NCBI RefSeq assembly: GCF_900109735.1
Contig: NZ_FOAS01000016.1
Location: forward strand, 1-64,000
From: Atopomonas hussainii
GTDB taxonomy: Bacteria > Pseudomonadota > Gammaproteobacteria > Pseudomonadales > Pseudomonadaceae
DNA length: 64,000 nt
Direction: 5' to 3'
In this document: positions 9,046 through 20,280 of the stretch, in pieces
Layout: each line of letters starts with the position of its first letter
Position numbering within the stretch: the first letter of the stretch is position 1
Position numbers and translations under genes: made by a program
The notes under the pieces: model-generated
Seen by the model: only the letters and a program-made list of their open reading frames with translations
Told to the model about the DNA's origin: nothing
Databases searched by the model: none

Positions 9046-10488
9046 TCAAGCGGTGCCGCCCACGGTGATGGCGTCGATCTTTAAGGTCGGCTGTCCTACC
9101 CCCACCGGCACCGACTGACCGTCTTTGCCACAGGTGCCGACACCGCTGTCTAGCTCTAGGTCATTGCCGACCATGCTGATGCGGTTCATCACCTCCGGCC
9201 CGTTACCAATCAGCGTGGCACCTTTGACCGGCGCGGTGATTTTGCCGTTTTCGATCAAATAGGCTTCGCTGGTGGAGAACACGAACTTGCCGCTGGTGAT
9301 ATCCACCTGCCCGCCGCCGAGCGACTTGCAGTAAATACCGTTTTGCACCGAGGCGATGATTTCTTCCGGGTCGTGCTGACCGGCCAACATGTAAGTGTTG
9401 GTCATGCGCGGCATGGGCAGGCAAGCATACGACTCGCGACGGCCATTGCCGGTGGGCGCCATGCCCATCAAGCGGGCATTGAGCTTGTCCTGCATGTAGC
9501 CTTTTAAGATGCCATTTTCGATCAGCGGCGTGCAGGCGGTAGGCGTGCCTTCATCGTCGCGGGTTAGCGAGCCACGACGCTCGGCCAAGGTGCCGTCATC
9601 CACCACGCTAACCAGTGACGATGCGACCTTCTGGCCGATGCGCCCGCTAAACGCGGAACTGCCTTTGCGGTTGAAGTCGCCTTCCAGGCCGTGGCCGACC
9701 GCTTCGTGCAACAGAACGCCTGACCAGCCGGGGCCCATGACCACCGGCAAGCTGCCAGCCGGCGCAGGCTTAGCTTCTAGATTGACCAGCGCTTGACGCA
9801 GCGCCTCGCGGGCGTAGCTCATGGCGCGGTCTTCATTTAAGAAGTAGCGATAATCGACACGCCCGCCACCGCCATGACCGCCGCGCTCGCGCCGGCCGTT
9901 GTGCTCGACAATCACGCTGACGTTAAAACGCACCAACGGGCGCACGTCGGCGGCCAAGGTGCCGTCGCTAGCAGCAATCAGCACTTGCTCCCAAGTGCCC
10001 GCCAAACTCACGGTGACTTGCTGAATGCGGCTATCCAACGCACGGGTTTGCTCGTCGATGCGTTTGAGCAGCGCGACTTTCTCGGCTTGGCTGAGCACCT
10101 CCAGCGGATTGTCGGCGCTGTACAGGGCTGGCACGCTGGCCGCCTGAATCAACTGGCCACGCGGGTTATCTTGCCCCGCACGGCTGATTGAACGCGCGGC
10201 ATCCACCGCTTGCTCCAACGCTGGCAAGGCAATCGCGTTGCTGTAGGCAAAGCCGGTTTTCTCGCCACTGATGGCGCGCACACCGACGCCCTGATCGACG
10301 TTGAAGCTGCCTTCTTTAACGATGCCATCTTCGAGCACCCAGCTTTCGCTGATTTGGTGCTGAAAGTACAAATCGGCGGCATCTACACCGGGCGCCTGCA
10401 AACGCGCCAGCAGCGGATTGAGCCGCTCGATATCGAGATCACCGGGCGTTAACAGGCGCTCGGCCACAGGCATTAATACATCAGCCAT
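9046..10488 (-). CDS. tldD: TldD metalloprotease subunit
   Basis: 480 residues, the catalytic half of the TldD/TldE protease. The zinc site is visible as [11 protein letters not shown] (HExxxH, near residue 260), with the third-ligand region [15 protein letters not shown] close to the C-terminus. AGGAAG stands seven bases before the ATG. It follows the nitrilase gene with only nine bases between and ends the long mre-rng-yhdP run. The 3' end carries a GGCGGCAC / GTGCCGCC stem shared with the end of darP. Confidence 0.96.
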   Translation of the reverse strand: MADVLMPVAERLLTPGDLDIERLNPLLARLQAPGVDAADLYFQHQISESWVLEDGIVKEGSFNVDQGVGVRAISGEKTGFAYSNAIALPALEQAVDAARSISRAGQDNPRGQLIQAASVPALYSADNPLEVLSQAEKVALLKRIDEQTRALDSRIQQVTVSLAGTWEQVLIAASDGTLAADVRPLVRFNVSVIVEHNGRRERGGHGGGGRVDYRYFLNEDRAMSYAREALRQALVNLEAKPAPAGSLPVVMGPGWSGVLLHEAVGHGLEGDFNRKGSSAFSGRIGQKVASSLVSVVDDGTLAERRGSLTRDDEGTPTACTPLIENGILKGYMQDKLNARLMGMAPTGNGRRESYACLPMPRMTNTYMLAGQHDPEEIIASVQNGIYCKSLGGGQVDITSGKFVFSTSEAYLIENGKITAPVKGATLIGNGPEVMNRISMVGNDLELDSGVGTCGKDGQSVPVGVGQPTLKIDAITVGGTA

Positions 10489-10497
10489 GAATCTTCC

Positions 10498-11316
10498 TCA
10501 CTGCAAACGTCGATGCTGCTGCACCGGCATACGCTGGCGAATAGCCGCCAGCTCGGTTAAATCGACCGGCGCCAGCAAGCACCCCGGCCCTTGGGCTTGT
10601 TCGTTAAGCACTTGACCCCACGGATCGATAATCGCGGAGTGGCCAAAGGTGCGGCGCTTCTCGCCATGCTGGCCGCCTTGGTTGGCCGCGAGCAAATAAC
10701 ATTGGGTTTCAATCGCTCGCGCGCGCGTCAGCACTTGCCAATGCGCAGCGCCGGTAACCTGAGTAAACGCCGACGGCACGCTGATCAGCTCGGCGCCTGC
10801 CTCACGCAGCGCACGGTACAGCTCGGCAAAGCGTAAGTCGTAACACACGCTTAAGCCCAGCTTGCCGACCGGGGTATCGGCCACCACCACATCGCTGCCG
10901 TGCTGGTAGTCATCGGACTCACGGTAGCTGCCGTGGCTATCGGCGACATCCACATCGAACAGATGAATTTTTTGGTAGCGGGCAACGATTTCGCCGTCGC
11001 TATCGAGCAGCAAGCTGGTGGCAAAGGGTTTTCCACTAAGCTTGCCGACTGGCGGCAACGGCAAAGTGCCGGCCACCAGCCAAAGATCAAGTTCGCGGCA
11101 AATATGTTCGAGCCACGGCAGCACTAAGCCTTGGCCGCTGGCTTCCAGCTCGGCCAACGCGGTTAAGTCGCGCCGGCCCATGCAGGCAAAGTTTTCCGGC
11201 AGCACGGCCAACTTGGCGCCTTGCTCGGCAGCTTGGCGTAACAAGCCTTCGGCTTGCGCTAAGTTGGCGGCGACATCGGTGCCGCTGACCATTTGGATGA
11301 CGGCGAGCTGGCTCAT
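10498..11316 (-). CDS. Carbon-nitrogen hydrolase (Nit/omega-amidase-like)
   Basis: 272 residues of the nitrilase superfamily with the full Glu-Lys-Cys triad: LPENFACMG (Glu near 41), YQKIHLFDVD (Lys near 115) and SVCYDLRFAEL (Cys near 152). Members next to yhdP/tldD in gammaproteobacteria belong to the Nit1/YbeM branch; relatives include deaminated-glutathione amidase and omega-amidase, so metabolite repair is likely but the substrate is not shown here. The ATG overlaps the stop of yhdP (ATGA). Confidence 0.88.
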   Translation of the reverse strand: MSQLAVIQMVSGTDVAANLAQAEGLLRQAAEQGAKLAVLPENFACMGRRDLTALAELEASGQGLVLPWLEHICRELDLWLVAGTLPLPPVGKLSGKPFATSLLLDSDGEIVARYQKIHLFDVDVADSHGSYRESDDYQHGSDVVVADTPVGKLGLSVCYDLRFAELYRALREAGAELISVPSAFTQVTGAAHWQVLTRARAIETQCYLLAANQGGQHGEKRRTFGHSAIIDPWGQVLNEQAQGPGCLLAPVDLTELAAIRQRMPVQQHRRLQ

Positions 11317-14300
11317 TGTTTGTCCTTATCGATAAAGGGTTTTACAAACTTTACCTCAGGCTCGGCCCAAGGCCCTTTGATCTGATAATCGACACTGGCG
11401 ATACGCGAGATGCGATCACCTAAGATTTTGTCGGCCAGATACACCACAGCGCCAATTTGCGGGGCACCGACCATCAATGCAGCCAGCGCGGCATTGTTAC
11501 CGACGGGTAAGGTGACTTTTAGCTGGCTATCGATTTGCTCGTTGGGCAAATCGACACTGCCGTACAACTCCAAGGCTGCCGAAGTACCGTCCACTTTCAG
11601 CGGCTTCTCACGCGCAATGCTTAACACGCCTTGATTGACCGCGATGTCGCCGCGCAGGCGGTCGTAGGCAAAGCCTTGGCCGAACAGGTCGCTGAAATCC
11701 AAGCGTAAGCGGCGCGTGATGGAGCTGAAATTCAGCAGACTAAATACCCGTAGCGCTTGTGTGCCGCCTTCGACATTTACAAAACTGCCGGTGCGGGCAT
11801 CAATCTTCAGGTCGCCGCTGGCACGTTTCAGGGCCAAAAAGGCCGGCGAGCCGGACCAAGTAAGGTTACTGCTGAGGCGGAAAGTTTTGCTTTTGACACT
11901 CTCGGCATAGTCCCAATTCTTCAGTACTTGGCCTAAGTCGCCAGCGCTGAGTTTGCCGCGAAACTGCGACTGACTGCGCCCCGCTGCACCAAGCCAATCC
12001 AGCTCGCCTTCCACCAATAAACCACGTAAATCCAGTTTGACCTGCTGGGCTTTCACGCCGCTGGCAATCTTGCGTAATGCAAAGCTCACCTCACCAACCG
12101 GCTTACCGCCTAAGCTCAGCTGCTGTAGGGCAAAGTCTAATTCCGGCAGGTCGGCAGGGTTTAGGCTGGCCAGCGGGTCTACCGTCGTGGGCGGGGCATC
12201 CGGGTCGGAAGCTGGCAAATCCAAACGCGCCAAACGAATATCAATCGGCGCACCGTCGACAAGTTTCACCTCACCTTGGGTTTGCAGACTGTCGAAGTTA
12301 ACCGCCCAACCACCGTTTTTTTGCGCCTTGGCGCCCAGCTGCACTTGATCAAACTGCAGACCGCCAGCTTTAAGCACGCCGAGTTTGAACTGCACGCGGC
12401 TGACCGGATTGGCACTGTCATTAGCGGAGCCAGCGCGCAGTTTCTCCACCACGGGTGACCATTGCGCCCAGTCCAAATAGGGCAGCTCACCCAATACGGC
12501 GATACCTTGTTGCGTGGGCAGGCGTGCATCTTGCCCGCCGAGGCTAATCTGCCCCCGCAAGTCAGTGCCATCGCGCTGCGCTATGCGAGCATCCAGCTGA
12601 TTGGCATATTCCAGCCAGTACTGCTTTTCTTTGCCACCGAAATTCATCTTAAACAACAGCGGCACAGGCTCTTGCTCGGTTTTGCCAAAGGGCGCGGGCA
12701 CATCGATGGCGATGCCACGCAGGTCGCTCTGCACGCTGATAAAGCTGTCCTGTTCGTTCAGCGCCAAGGTCAGGTGATACGGCAACGTGCCCGATAGCGG
12801 CAACGGCTGACTCACGCCTTGCCAATCGAGCAGTGTCTGGAGCGGCATGTTGCCCTTCACCTGCACGATGGAGCTGGCATCACCCTTCGCCCCCGTGGCT
12901 TTAATGCTGCCGGCCCAAGGCTGGTCAAATAGCCGCCCGTTAAGCGCTTGCGCGCTTAAGCCGGTTTGGCTGTCGAAAGTGAAATCGCCGTTTAAGTGAG
13001 TCAGCTTAATGGCGGGGTTCGGCATGCTCAACTCATTGCCCTCAAGCGCCAGCTGTGCCTTGATCTGTGGCGTTTGCCCAGCCACTAACGGCAGACGCAA
13101 CGCAAAATCAGCCTGTAGCGGCCCGCCCATTTGCCAGCCCGCCAAGGCTTCTGCCGCCGGCGTTGGTGTGGTTTGTAGCAGGTGCAGCGCTTGCGCCAGT
13201 TGGCCGGTCACACGACTGGTCAAATCCAACCGCGCGCCTTGTTTGGTTAGCTTCACCGCAGCATGAGCAGGCGCAATGTTCATGCCTGCTAGCTGGCCTT
13301 GATCGAGGCCCACGCGGGTCACGCCGTGCTCCCAACGCAACCAGCCACGACCTTGCTCCAGCGCTGGCCAGTTAGGGTCGAATTGCAGCTGTACCTTATC
13401 CAGTTGCAGGGCCAGGCTCATCGCCCGCGCCGTTGGCAAACCGCCGGGGTTTAAGCGCCCTTGATAGGTGAACGCGACTTGTGGCGCCTGCCCCGCTTGC
13501 ACCGCCTGACGCAACCACTTGGGCAATGCCGCGCCAACCACCGCCGCCTTGGGCACATATTTCAGCGCCTGCTGCGGATTACCGTCGCGCAAGCCTACGC
13601 GCAAGTCCATCCAGTCTTCCGCCTGTGGGTCCCAAGCCAAGTAAATGCGCAAATCACCGGCCAGCTGACCTTCTTCGCCGGTTAAGGCAATCCGCGGGCT
13701 GGATAGCTCTAAACGTTCGCTATCGAGCTGCCAATCCAGTCGCGCGCGGGCTTGTTGGTAGTGCCAAGGTTTGGCGAACACAGTGTCGAGAAACAGGGCG
13801 AAATTATCACTCTCTAGCCACAAGCTGCCGCCGCCAGCATTACCGGTGACTAGCCCGCTCACGCCATCTAAACCGGGCACGCCTTTGTAAGGCTTGAGCG
13901 CTACTTGGTCGAGATTGGCACTAAAGCGCGCCTTATCGACTAACGCTTGCGCACTGGGATTGATATCGACACTGACGTTGCGCAACTTGCCGCTGGGCGC
14001 GAGGTTTTTCACCCAGGCATCGGCTTTTTCCGGCAGCGGTGCCCAGCCACGCAGCAAGCTGGCTAGCAACTGCAAGTGCACGCGATTGGCCTGCACGTTA
14101 AACACCGCGCTGTTATCAAAGCGATCGCCGCTGACGGTCAGTGCGCCGCCCTGCCAGGTTTCGTCATCCAAGGTAAAGCTCAGCGGCGACACCTGTGCCT
14201 GCCAGCCTAAACCTTCGCGGGTGAAATCCAGCGCCAGCTGGATATCGTCAATGCGCCGTGCGGCTTTGCCCGGCGCGGCCAAGGTAAAGCTATCGCCCTG

Positions 14301-15125
14301 CACACGCAGCGCGATGCTCTGCGGCAAGCCGGCCTGCCAATCGAGCCAAATTTCGCTGCCCACACTGGCCTCGCGCACTTGCCAGTCGCCCAAATAGCGC
14401 TTGGGCAACCACTGCGCCCAGTCGGCTTTTGGCAGCTGCAGATAAGCCTTGGCTTTAAGGTTTTGCCAATTAAGGCCATCCAGCTCGGTGTTCAGGGAAA
14501 AGTTCAGCGGTTGACCATCGGGCAAACTCAAACGACCTTGCAACTGCTGACGGCGCAACGACAGCTTGAGCCCCAGCGAGACTTGCTCGAACTGTAAGGG
14601 CTTCTCACCGTGCATCTGCACGCGCAGGCGGCTATCGAAGATTTGCAGCGATTGCAGTTGCTGCAGGCGCGCGAGCTGCTGCTGCGGGTCTAGCGGTTCC
14701 TTGGCTTTGGGCAAGGTAATGCCGGTGAGCTGCCATTTGCCCTCGGCATCTTCGTGCAGGGCTAAATCCAGCGACGAGATGCCGATCTGCGCCAGCACTG
14801 GCTTGCGCGCCAACAGTGAATCCCACACCGCCGGCATAATACGCAGGCGTTTAAAGCTTAAGCGTTCGTCGCCTTCGCCAAAGCTCACGTCTTTAAGGCG
14901 CACCACGGGGGCAAAGCCTTCCCAATGGCCGCTGACCTCACCAATCGATACCGGGGTTTGCAGCTGCTCGCTGAGCAGGCGATCGAGATCGTCGCGGTAT
15001 TCGGCCACTAGCGGAATAAACTGCCGGCCCAGATTGACGTACAGCGCCAACAGCACCACCAACACGGCAGCCACGGTGAGGCCGACACGCAAAGCGCGCA
15101 ACAACCACTGCAAGAAGCGAGTCAT
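11313..15125 (-). CDS. yhdP: YhdP, AsmA-like inter-membrane phospholipid transport protein
   Basis: 1270 residues. One N-terminal membrane helix (about 12-34) is followed by a very long periplasmic repeat of beta strands with the DUF3971 and AsmA-like C-terminal regions (GSVDLPNEQIDSQLKVTLPV near the end). With TamB and YdbH it moves phospholipids from inner to outer membrane through a grooved beta-rod in E. coli. The ATG at 15125 (AGGA upstream) is preferred to a TTG two codons earlier. It is 27 bases after rng and overlaps the nitrilase gene. Confidence 0.94.
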   Translation of the reverse strand: MTRFLQWLLRALRVGLTVAAVLVVLLALYVNLGRQFIPLVAEYRDDLDRLLSEQLQTPVSIGEVSGHWEGFAPVVRLKDVSFGEGDERLSFKRLRIMPAVWDSLLARKPVLAQIGISSLDLALHEDAEGKWQLTGITLPKAKEPLDPQQQLARLQQLQSLQIFDSRLRVQMHGEKPLQFEQVSLGLKLSLRRQQLQGRLSLPDGQPLNFSLNTELDGLNWQNLKAKAYLQLPKADWAQWLPKRYLGDWQVREASVGSEIWLDWQAGLPQSIALRVQGDSFTLAAPGKAARRIDDIQLALDFTREGLGWQAQVSPLSFTLDDETWQGGALTVSGDRFDNSAVFNVQANRVHLQLLASLLRGWAPLPEKADAWVKNLAPSGKLRNVSVDINPSAQALVDKARFSANLDQVALKPYKGVPGLDGVSGLVTGNAGGGSLWLESDNFALFLDTVFAKPWHYQQARARLDWQLDSERLELSSPRIALTGEEGQLAGDLRIYLAWDPQAEDWMDLRVGLRDGNPQQALKYVPKAAVVGAALPKWLRQAVQAGQAPQVAFTYQGRLNPGGLPTARAMSLALQLDKVQLQFDPNWPALEQGRGWLRWEHGVTRVGLDQGQLAGMNIAPAHAAVKLTKQGARLDLTSRVTGQLAQALHLLQTTPTPAAEALAGWQMGGPLQADFALRLPLVAGQTPQIKAQLALEGNELSMPNPAIKLTHLNGDFTFDSQTGLSAQALNGRLFDQPWAGSIKATGAKGDASSIVQVKGNMPLQTLLDWQGVSQPLPLSGTLPYHLTLALNEQDSFISVQSDLRGIAIDVPAPFGKTEQEPVPLLFKMNFGGKEKQYWLEYANQLDARIAQRDGTDLRGQISLGGQDARLPTQQGIAVLGELPYLDWAQWSPVVEKLRAGSANDSANPVSRVQFKLGVLKAGGLQFDQVQLGAKAQKNGGWAVNFDSLQTQGEVKLVDGAPIDIRLARLDLPASDPDAPPTTVDPLASLNPADLPELDFALQQLSLGGKPVGEVSFALRKIASGVKAQQVKLDLRGLLVEGELDWLGAAGRSQSQFRGKLSAGDLGQVLKNWDYAESVKSKTFRLSSNLTWSGSPAFLALKRASGDLKIDARTGSFVNVEGGTQALRVFSLLNFSSITRRLRLDFSDLFGQGFAYDRLRGDIAVNQGVLSIAREKPLKVDGTSAALELYGSVDLPNEQIDSQLKVTLPVGNNAALAALMVGAPQIGAVVYLADKILGDRISRIASVDYQIKGPWAEPEVKFVKPFIDKDKQ

Positions 15126-15152
15126 GGGCAATGTCCTAGGCGGCGCGGCGGG

Positions 15153-16610
15153 TTACAGCAGAATCACATCGTACTGTTCTTGCGAGTACAGCGCATCGAC
15201 CTGAAAGGTGATGGTGCCGCCGATAAACGCCTCAAGATCGGCCACATTGCCGGATTCTTCATCCAACAAACGATCGACCACGCGCTGACTGGCCAGCACG
15301 CGATAGGCACTGGCTTGATAAGCACGCGCTTCACGCATGATTTCGCGGAAGATCTCGTAGCACACGGTCTCCGGGGTTTTCAGCATGCCGCGCCCTTGGC
15401 AGCTCGGGCAGGCCTCGCAGAGCACTTGCTCCAAACTTTCGCGAGTGCGTTTGCGGGTCATCTGCACTAAACCAAGCTCGGTAATGCCGATGATGTTGGT
15501 CTTGGCGTGATCGCGTTCCAGCAGTTTTTCCAGCGTGCGCTGCACTTGGCGCTGGTGTTCTTCATCTTCCATGTCGATGAAGTCGATGATGATGATGCCG
15601 CCCAAATTGCGCAGGCGCAGCTGACGGGCAATCGCCGTGGCGGCCTCGAGATTGGTTTTGAAGATGGTCTCTTCCAGCGTGCGATGACCGACAAAACCAC
15701 CGGTGTTCACGTCGATGGTGGTCATGGCTTCGGTCTGATCGATGATCAGATAACCGCCAGACTTGAGCATCACCTTGCGCTCCATCCCGCGCTGGATCTC
15801 GTCCTCGACGCCGTACAGATCAAAAATCGGTCGCTCGCCGGGGTAGTGCTCTAAGCGGTCGGCGACTTCCGGCATCAGTTCGGCAACAAACTGGGTGGCG
15901 CGCTGAAAGGTCTCGCGTGAGTCGATGCGGATCTTCTCGATCTGCGGTGTGACTAAGTCGCGCAGGGTACGCAGCGCGAGGGTTAAGTCTTCGTAGATCA
16001 CCGCCGGCGCTTGCGCCATATGCATGCCCGAGGAGATTTGCTCCCACAGGCGACTTAGGTAACGGATATCCACCAGCAGCTCGTCTTCGCCGGCGCCTTC
16101 GGCGGCGGTGCGCAAAATAAAGCCGCTTTCTTCGCCGATGCCTTCTTGCTCCATGCAGCCGACGACGATGTTTTTCAGCCGCTCACGCTCGGCTTCGTCT
16201 TCAATTTTCAGCGAAATGCCCACATGGCTGGTCTGCGGCATATAGACCAAGTAACGCGACGGAATCGACAAATGCGTGGTCAGGCGCGCGCCTTTGCTAC
16301 CGATGGGGTCTTTGGTGACTTGCACCACGAGGCTCTGCCCTTCGGCCACCAGCGCGCTGATGTTGTCGCTGGTTTGCCCCTCGCGCGGGGTGATTTCCGA
16401 GGCATGAATGAATGCGGCGCGGTCGAGACCAATATCGACAAACGCGGCCTGCATGCCGGGCAGCACGCGCACCACTTTGCCTTTGTAGATATTGCCGACA
16501 ATGCCACGGCGCTGGGTGCGCTCGACCAGCACCTCCTGCAACACCCCGTTTTCAACCACGGCCACCCGCGACTCCATCGGGGTGATGTTGAGGAGGATTT
16601 CTTCACTCAT
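15153..16610 (-). CDS. rng: Ribonuclease G
   Basis: 485 residues, the size of RNase G rather than RNase E. An N-terminal S1 RNA-binding domain ([20 protein letters not shown]) leads to the catalytic DNase-I-like domain ([20 protein letters not shown]) and the zinc-link Cys pair in [11 protein letters not shown]. It trims the 5' end of 16S rRNA and some mRNAs. The start at 16610 (MSEEILLN) has AAGGAAA before it and overlaps the maf stop as ATGA; the frame extends eight codons further upstream inside maf. Confidence 0.96.
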   Translation of the reverse strand: MSEEILLNITPMESRVAVVENGVLQEVLVERTQRRGIVGNIYKGKVVRVLPGMQAAFVDIGLDRAAFIHASEITPREGQTSDNISALVAEGQSLVVQVTKDPIGSKGARLTTHLSIPSRYLVYMPQTSHVGISLKIEDEAERERLKNIVVGCMEQEGIGEESGFILRTAAEGAGEDELLVDIRYLSRLWEQISSGMHMAQAPAVIYEDLTLALRTLRDLVTPQIEKIRIDSRETFQRATQFVAELMPEVADRLEHYPGERPIFDLYGVEDEIQRGMERKVMLKSGGYLIIDQTEAMTTIDVNTGGFVGHRTLEETIFKTNLEAATAIARQLRLRNLGGIIIIDFIDMEDEEHQRQVQRTLEKLLERDHAKTNIIGITELGLVQMTRKRTRESLEQVLCEACPSCQGRGMLKTPETVCYEIFREIMREARAYQASAYRVLASQRVVDRLLDEESGNVADLEAFIGGTITFQVDALYSQEQYDVILL

Positions 16611-17200
16611 GAATCGGTTTCCTTGTTCTGCCAACAGGCGATGGCGAACTCGCCTAAGAGGGCTGCGGTTTCCGCCAATGGCAAACCGACCACAGCGGAG
16701 TAACTGCCGTGAATCGCCTGCACAAACACCGCACCTAAACCTTGAATAGCATAACTACCGGCCTTATCGCGAGGCTCGCCGGTTAACCAATAGGCGTCTA
16801 TCTCGGCGTCTGTGAGCGTGCGAAAGGTCACTTTACAGCTCACCACGTGGCTGTTTAGGCGGCTTTGATCGGCCACGGCAATGGCGCTTAACACCTGATG
16901 CTCGCGGCCCGACAGGCGCCGCAGCATGGCTTTGGCGTCAGCTGCATCGGTCGGCTTGCCTAAGATCAGCTCATCAACAATCACTGAGGTATCGGCGGCC
17001 AGCACGCACACATCGCCCGTTTGCTGCACTAATACCGCACGGGCTTTTTCTTCTGCCATGCGCTGCACGTAGGCTGGCGGGGCTTCGCCGGCTAGCGGTG
17101 TTTCATCGATCGCTGGCACCTGCACGCTGAACGGCACACCGATCTGCGTCAGTAATTCCTGCCGGCGCGGTGAGCTGGAGGCGAGAATTAAGCGGCGCAT
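16607..17200 (-). CDS. maf: Maf-family nucleoside triphosphate pyrophosphatase (YhdE type)
   Basis: 197 residues. Maf proteins hydrolyse non-canonical or modified nucleotides; the YhdE branch, which sits beside mreD-rng, acts on dTTP/UTP. The family start [14 protein letters not shown] and the catalytic region [18 protein letters not shown] are clear. The ATG at 17200 shares one base with the mreD stop (TGATG), and its own stop overlaps rng, so all three are tightly coupled. Confidence 0.94.
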   Translation of the reverse strand: MRRLILASSSPRRQELLTQIGVPFSVQVPAIDETPLAGEAPPAYVQRMAEEKARAVLVQQTGDVCVLAADTSVIVDELILGKPTDAADAKAMLRRLSGREHQVLSAIAVADQSRLNSHVVSCKVTFRTLTDAEIDAYWLTGEPRDKAGSYAIQGLGAVFVQAIHGSYSAVVGLPLAETAALLGEFAIACWQNKETDS

Positions 17201-17688
17201 CAATTCACCGCAAAGCGGCGTTTAATGGCACTGAGCACGCCGTACACCCACGGCCAGATCAACACGCTGACTGCCGCCGGCAGTAAGAACAGCAAGGTCG
17301 GCGGGCGATTGCCCACCAAGGCGTTAAGCCACAATTGCAGCAACTGCATGATGCCCAGCAGCATCAGCAGCACCAACGCCTGCTGCCACACCGGGAACAT
17401 GCGCAAGCGCTGATGCAGCAACAGCACCAAGAATGCCAGCACGGTTAAACACAAGGCGCTTTGCCCCAGCAGCTGGCCATACAGCACGTCTTCGGCAATA
17501 CCCAGCAGCCATGCGGTGCTCATACCCACTTTATGCGGGGTTTGCAGGCACCAAAACACCAACACCAGCGCCGGCCACAGCGGCCGCACTAGCTCCAGAC
17601 TTTTCGGCATGGGCGCCACGCTTAATAGCAGCGCCAGCAACAAGCTCAGCCAGACTACCCAGCCGTTATGGGCTTTTTCGCCAGCCAT
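17200..17688 (-). CDS. mreD: Rod shape-determining protein MreD
   Basis: 162 residues, strongly hydrophobic with five to six membrane helices, as expected for MreD. It is an inner-membrane part of the elongasome that couples MreB filaments to peptidoglycan synthesis. It begins on the last base of the mreC stop (TAATG) and ends on the first base of maf. Sequence is weakly conserved in this family, so position in the mre cluster carries much of the call. Confidence 0.92.
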   Translation of the reverse strand: MAGEKAHNGWVVWLSLLLALLLSVAPMPKSLELVRPLWPALVLVFWCLQTPHKVGMSTAWLLGIAEDVLYGQLLGQSALCLTVLAFLVLLLHQRLRMFPVWQQALVLLMLLGIMQLLQLWLNALVGNRPPTLLFLLPAAVSVLIWPWVYGVLSAIKRRFAVN

Positions 17689-18659
17689 TAGTTGTCCTCC
17701 GGGGCGGCCGCCTGCTCAGCAGCGCTTGCCTGGTTAGACTCTACCGCCGCCTCTGGCGCCGGGGTTGCAGCGCTGGCGTCATCGGTGTCGGCCTTACGTT
17801 GTTCTTCGCCGGCTTTTTCGGCGCGTTGTTCGGGGCTTAAACCGTCGTTAAACACCAAGAGCAGGTAACGACTGCGATTGAGTTTGGCGGTGGGCTCGGC
17901 ATTGATCACGGCAAATGCCTGACTGGGGTCGTTGCGTACTTCGGTCACCGTCGCCACCGGATAGCCGGCGGGAAAGCGCTGCCCCAGACCAGAGCTGACC
18001 AACAAATCGCCGACGCGCACATCGGCGGTATCGGCTACGTGGCGCAGCTCTAAACGCTCAGGGTTGCCGGTGCCCACGGCAATCGAGCGCAAGCTGTTAC
18101 GGTTGATCTGTACAGGAATGCTGTGGCTGCTGTCGGTAATCAGCAGCACCCGTGCGGTATAGGGCATCACCTCAACCACTTGGCCCATCAAGCCGCTGGC
18201 ATCCAGCACCGGCTGGCCCAAGAACACGCCATCTTGGCCGCCTTTGTTAATCAGCAGGCGATGAGTGAAAGGGTTAGGGTCGACGCCGATCAGCTCGGCA
18301 ACCAGCACGCGCTCATCGACCAGCTCGGCGGAATTGAGTAGCTCGCGCAAGCGCACGTTTTGCTCCGTGAGGGTGGCGAGCTTTTGCAGGCGGCGCTGCA
18401 TTAGCAAGGCCTCGGCCTTTAAACGTTCGTTCTCGGCGATCAGCTCGCTGCGGGCATTGAGCTGTTCGGTCGCCGACTGCCAAGCCTTCACCGGCAAATC
18501 GGCCAGCCAATAAAACGGCGTGAGCACTAAGGCCATCTGATTGCGCACCGGTTTTAAGGTGTCGAAGCGCGCATCCACCACCATCAGCACGACCGACAAC
18601 AGGCCGAGCACCAACAGTCGGGTGGTCAGAGAAGGGCCTTTACTGAACAGAGGTTTAAT
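17688..18659 (-). CDS. mreC: Rod shape-determining protein MreC, with an apparent ATT start codon
   Basis: MreC is a bitopic membrane protein whose periplasmic beta domain scaffolds the cell-wall elongation machinery. From an ATT at 18659 the product has 323 residues: IKPLFSKGPS, a membrane helix (about 15-32), a coiled coil (about 65-110) and the beta domain. The tail is Ala/Glu-rich. No ATG, GTG or TTG lies in frame before the helix; the first standard option, TTG at 18614, cuts into it and has no ribosome-binding site. ATT has GGAG eight bases upstream, and the residues it adds look like the usual MreC N-terminus. The exact start is inference; the gene is certain. Confidence 0.9.
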   Translation of the reverse strand: MKPLFSKGPSLTTRLLVLGLLSVVLMVVDARFDTLKPVRNQMALVLTPFYWLADLPVKAWQSATEQLNARSELIAENERLKAEALLMQRRLQKLATLTEQNVRLRELLNSAELVDERVLVAELIGVDPNPFTHRLLINKGGQDGVFLGQPVLDASGLMGQVVEVMPYTARVLLITDSSHSIPVQINRNSLRSIAVGTGNPERLELRHVADTADVRVGDLLVSSGLGQRFPAGYPVATVTEVRNDPSQAFAVINAEPTAKLNRSRYLLLVFNDGLSPEQRAEKAGEEQRKADTDDASAATPAPEAAVESNQASAAEQAAAPEDN

Positions 18660-18680
18660 GGCGGTGTCTCCGCTGGGCTA

Positions 18681-18730
18681 ATAAAAAGCCACAAGGGGCG
18701 TGCTACAAAAAGCACGCGCCGCTTGTGGCT
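18681..18730 (-). terminator. Intrinsic terminator between mreB and mreC
   Basis: On the minus strand a long hairpin pairs AGCCACAAG...GCGTGCT with AGCACGC...CTTGTGGCT and is followed at once by TTTTTATT. It starts 22 bases after the mreB stop and ends about 22 bases before the mreC start, so mreC must depend on read-through or on a promoter within mreB. Confidence 0.85.
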
Positions 18731-18752
18731 GGCAGGATACGGCGCGGCGCGC

Positions 18753-19874
<1,122 letters not shown>

Positions 19875-19992
19875 TTAAATTCCTTGGCTTTGCGGGCTTT
19901 GCCCACCTCTGCTTGGCCTTTTTTTGACGGCCTCCCCAAAGCCTGGCGCAACTTTACACGCTTGCGCCCAGTTCGCTGGAGTAACACACACA

Positions 19993-20280
19993 ATGGCGCT
20001 TGAACGCACCGACGTGGAGAAAATCGCCCACTTAGCCCGTCTGGGCTTGGCTGAGGACGAACTCACCGCTACCACCGCTACGCTGAACAACATTCTTGGC
20101 CTGATCGACGCCATGCAAGCCGTCGACACCACTGGCATCGAGCCGCTCGCGCACCCGCTGGAAGCTACCCAGCGCCTGCGTGCCGACGTAGTCACCGAAA
20201 CCAATCAGCGCGACGCCTACCAAACCATTGCCCCGGCGGTGGAGCAAGGCCTGTTCCTCGTACCTAAGGTGATCGAATAA
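19993..20280 (+). CDS. gatC: Asp/Glu-tRNA amidotransferase subunit C
   Basis: 95 residues beginning [19 protein letters not shown], typical GatC. It is the small belt-like subunit that holds GatA and GatB together. The ATG at 19993 is preceded by TGGAGTAA; a longer frame to 19924 has no family similarity. The stop TAA supplies the A of the gatA ATG. It is divergent from mreB, as in Pseudomonas. Confidence 0.95.
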   Translation: MALERTDVEKIAHLARLGLAEDELTATTATLNNILGLIDAMQAVDTTGIEPLAHPLEATQRLRADVVTETNQRDAYQTIAPAVEQGLFLVPKVIE

